7,152 nt of DNA. Source: Gammaproteobacteria bacterium. Its GTDB lineage: Bacteria > Pseudomonadota > Gammaproteobacteria > Pseudomonadales > GM7GCV1. Each line of letters opens with the position of its first letter. Position 1 is the first letter of the stretch. Positions 5,734 to 7,152 of this stretch are shown one piece after another. The position numbers were made by a program, and so were the translations under genes. The notes beneath the pieces were generated by a model. That model had not been told where the DNA came from, ran no database searches, and saw nothing but the letters and a program-made list of their open reading frames with translations. The stretch spans positions 1 through 7,152 of the forward strand of contig JAURLY010000245.1 in assembly GCA_030830945.1 (NCBI GenBank), given 5' to 3'.

Positions 5734-6542
5734 TAAACAATCTTGTCACCCAGATTTTGTTTAATGATGGGTAACATTTCCTTATAGATTTTTGGGCTGG
5801 CTGCAAGAATGTTTCCTTTGGTCATATAGGTTTCGCCGCCGGACAGGTCACTTATCAGCGCCCCTGCTTCGCGCAGGAGAAGTACGCCTGCTGCCATATC
5901 CCAGGGTTTAAGATTCATTTCCCAAAAGCCGTCAAAGCGACCTGCAGCCAGGTAGGCCAGATCCAGCGATGCAGCGCCAGGTCGTCGTATCCCCGCCGTA
6001 TTTTTTTCCAATAAAGCCTTGCAGACGGCAAAGTATTCATTGGCGTATTTCAGGGTTTCCGGGGTAAAAGGAATACCTGTAACGAGCAGAGAACCGGCCA
6101 GGGATTTTGGGTTGGATACCCGCATTTTGCGTCCGTTAAGGCTCGCACCCTGTCCGCGTGAAGCGCAGAATTCATCTCTTTTCACAGGATCGTAGACCAC
6201 AGCGTGCTCAAGCTTTCCCTTGTAACGGCAAGCAATAGAGACGGCAAAATGGGGAATACCCCTGACGAAGTTGGTGGTGCCATCCAGCGGGTCAATTATC
6301 CATTCATATTCGGCATCTTTTGGTCCGTGTACCCCCATTTCTTCGCCGATAAACCGGTGCTTTGGGTGCGCCAGTTTGATCTCGTCAATAATGGCTTTTT
6401 CAGATGCTCGATCAATGGCAGTCACAAAGTCATTTACGCGTTTGTTTTCAACGGTAATCGCATCAACTTCGCGGAAGGCTCGATCAATAATTTGCCCTGC
6501 CTTGCGTGCGGCGCTGAGGGCAATACGTAACATCGGTTGCAT
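5733..6542 (-). CDS. suhB: Inositol-1-monophosphatase family protein SuhB
   Basis: A 269-residue Mg2+-dependent phosphatase of the inositol monophosphatase family. In E. coli SuhB also takes part in the NusA-containing ribosomal RNA antitermination complex. The start MQPMLRIALSAARKAG matches the usual SuhB N-terminus (MHPMLNIA-like), and length is close to the 267 residues of the E. coli protein. Metal-site motifs are GEE (66-68), DPLDGT (84-89) and WDMAAG (214-219), all intact. It is divergent from trmJ, as expected for gammaproteobacteria. What is odd is the downstream side: instead of ending alone before secF, its TAG overlaps the GTG of the hydrolase gene by one base. This ties a core gene to the accessory hydrolase-P450 pair. 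The ribosome site (an AGCAGA-like stretch) is weak. Confidence 0.96.
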   Translation of the reverse strand: MQPMLRIALSAARKAGQIIDRAFREVDAITVENKRVNDFVTAIDRASEKAIIDEIKLAHPKHRFIGEEMGVHGPKDAEYEWIIDPLDGTTNFVRGIPHFAVSIACRYKGKLEHAVVYDPVKRDEFCASRGQGASLNGRKMRVSNPKSLAGSLLVTGIPFTPETLKYANEYFAVCKALLEKNTAGIRRPGAASLDLAYLAAGRFDGFWEMNLKPWDMAAGVLLLREAGALISDLSGGETYMTKGNILAASPKIYKEMLPIIKQNLGDKIV

Positions 6543-6592
6543 ATGGAAATCTGCTTTGTAAGGGGGAGGTTATTGGATGTTTAGTCGGCGGC

Positions 6593-6607
6593 GATTCTAG
6601 CAGAATC
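6593..6607. repeat. Short perfect inverted repeat in the suhB/trmJ promoter region
   Basis: GATTCT-AGC-AGAATC: 6-bp perfect arms around a 3-nt centre. It covers the candidate suhB -10 (TAGAAT on the minus strand). It could be an operator or a small leader hairpin, or be coincidental at this length. Confidence 0.3.
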
Positions 6608-6665
6608 ATACAGAGAATTGCGTTCCGGTGTGGTTTAAGGATAATCGCCACCCAAATAGCGCAGT

Positions 6666-6673
6666 GGAGAGAG
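6666..6673 (+). promoter_or_regulatory. Ribosome binding site deciding the TTG start of trmJ
   Basis: GGAGAGAG gives a strong Shine-Dalgarno (GGAG) 7 nt ahead of TTG 6677. No ATG or GTG lies in this frame nearby upstream, and the TTG places the first residues exactly where TrmJ proteins begin, so the rare start codon is well supported. Confidence 0.65.
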
Positions 6674-6676
6674 AAT

Positions 6677-7152
6677 TTGCGAAATCTGGATAATGTCCGT
6701 GTAGTACTGGTAAACACGACCCAACCCGGAAATATTGGTGGGGCGGCCCGTGCAATGAAAAATATGGGCTTGAGTCGTTTAGTGTTGGTACAGCCAGAAG
6801 TGTTCCCGTCAGACAGGGCTACATGGCGAGCGGCAGGTGCTCCTGAATTACTCGATTCTGCGGTCGTAGTCGACAGTTTCGATGCAGCGATTGCAGACTG
6901 TCACTTGGTCGTTGGCACCAGTGCCCGGGAAAGACGTATTCCATGGCCTCTGGTGGATCCTCGTGAATGTAGCGCCCGCATCCTCAAAGAACCTCAGGAA
7001 GCCGAAATAGCAATTGTTTTCGGTCGTGAGCACAGTGGCTTGACGAACGAAGAGCTGCAGCGCTGTCACTTACATGTACATATCCCATCTAACCCTGACT
7101 ATAGTTCATTAAATCTGTGTGCAGCGGTTCAGGTCCTTGCCTATGAATTACG
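6677..7152 (+). CDS. trmJ: tRNA (cytidine/uridine-2'-O-)-methyltransferase TrmJ, N-terminal part (3' end outside window)
   Basis: TrmJ is a SAM-dependent SPOUT-family enzyme that 2'-O-methylates position 32 of certain tRNAs. 158 codons are visible, starting at a TTG. The N-terminus LDNVRVVLVNTTQPGNIGGAARAM (residues 4-27) carries the NPGNIG-type SPOUT motif 1. FGREHSGLT (115-123) and IPSNPDYSSLNL (136-147) followed by AAVQVLAYEL are the SAM-binding knot motifs. The frame runs open off the right edge. It is divergent from suhB, the standard gammaproteobacterial arrangement; cysE and iscR-type genes often follow in relatives, but that is beyond this window. Confidence 0.96.
   Translation, partial: MRNLDNVRVVLVNTTQPGNIGGAARAMKNMGLSRLVLVQPEVFPSDRATWRAAGAPELLDSAVVVDSFDAAIADCHLVVGTSARERRIPWPLVDPRECSARILKEPQEAEIAIVFGREHSGLTNEELQRCHLHVHIPSNPDYSSLNLCAAVQVLAYEL

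Larger units (their letters stand above)
6543..6676. promoter_or_regulatory. Divergent suhB/trmJ promoter region
   Basis: These 134 bp between the two divergent starts must hold both promoters. For trmJ (+), TTGCGT (6618-6623) and GATAAT (6640-6645) are 16 bp apart and form a plausible sigma-70 pair, giving a leader of roughly 25 nt. For suhB (-), TAGAAT (complement of 6594-6599) is a good -10 match but has no convincing -35. Both assignments are by eye. Confidence 0.4.

Noticed and set aside
6204..6561. Rightward open frames opposite suhB
   Set aside because: They are antisense to an intact, highly conserved gene.
6848..7069. Leftward open frame opposite trmJ
   Set aside because: It is antisense to clear SPOUT methyltransferase motifs.
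1..7152. tRNA, rRNA, CRISPR arrays or insertion sequences
   Set aside because: I saw no cloverleaf, no regularly spaced repeats and no terminal inverted repeats with a transposase on reading either strand.

Overview
The window looks like chromosomal DNA from a gammaproteobacterium, probably an aerobic, environmental (perhaps marine) one. The two edges are core genes. At the left is the 3' end of secF, reading rightwards. At the right are suhB (leftwards) and the start of trmJ (rightwards). From general knowledge, secD-secF, suhB and trmJ lie side by side in many gammaproteobacteria (Pseudomonas-like order), so bases 322-5733 read as an accessory block inserted between secF and suhB. The genus cannot be fixed from the sequence.

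Layout, left to right: secF tail (1-321, +); an exported ThuA-domain protein (466-1242, -); a gene-free stretch (1243-1598) holding an inverted repeat and a decayed second copy of the secF 3' end (1413-1568, +); two tandem paralogous membrane fatty-acid hydroxylase/sterol-desaturase proteins (1599-2387 and 2384-3220, +); a cytochrome P450 (3168-4580, -); a serine alpha/beta hydrolase with a central membrane segment (4573-5733, -); suhB (5733-6542, -); a short divergent promoter region; and trmJ (6677 to the right edge, +).

The block is tightly packed. The two hydroxylases overlap by ATGA. suhB, the hydrolase and the P450 form one leftward unit with 1-nt and 8-nt overlaps. The hydroxylase pair and the P450 run into each other with a 53-bp tail-to-tail coding overlap. 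Three putative O2-using, iron-dependent oxygenases (two diiron membrane enzymes and one haem enzyme) together with a membrane-associated esterase-type hydrolase suggest oxidative tailoring of a lipid or isoprenoid. That role is inference, and no substrate can be read from the sequence. No redox partner for the P450 is present in the window.

The most informative observation is the secF relic. Bases 1413-1568 align with 163-321 at about 60% by hand count, with three indels (-1, -4, +2) that cancel to -3. The two ends remain in frame, finishing in ELTVEVPYS-stop against ELTEEVPYS-stop in the intact gene. The relic ends 30 bp before the first hydroxylase. This suggests that the hydroxylase genes once sat directly behind a secF gene, and that the thuA segment is now flanked by direct copies of the secF end. 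It is a fossil of how the block was assembled.
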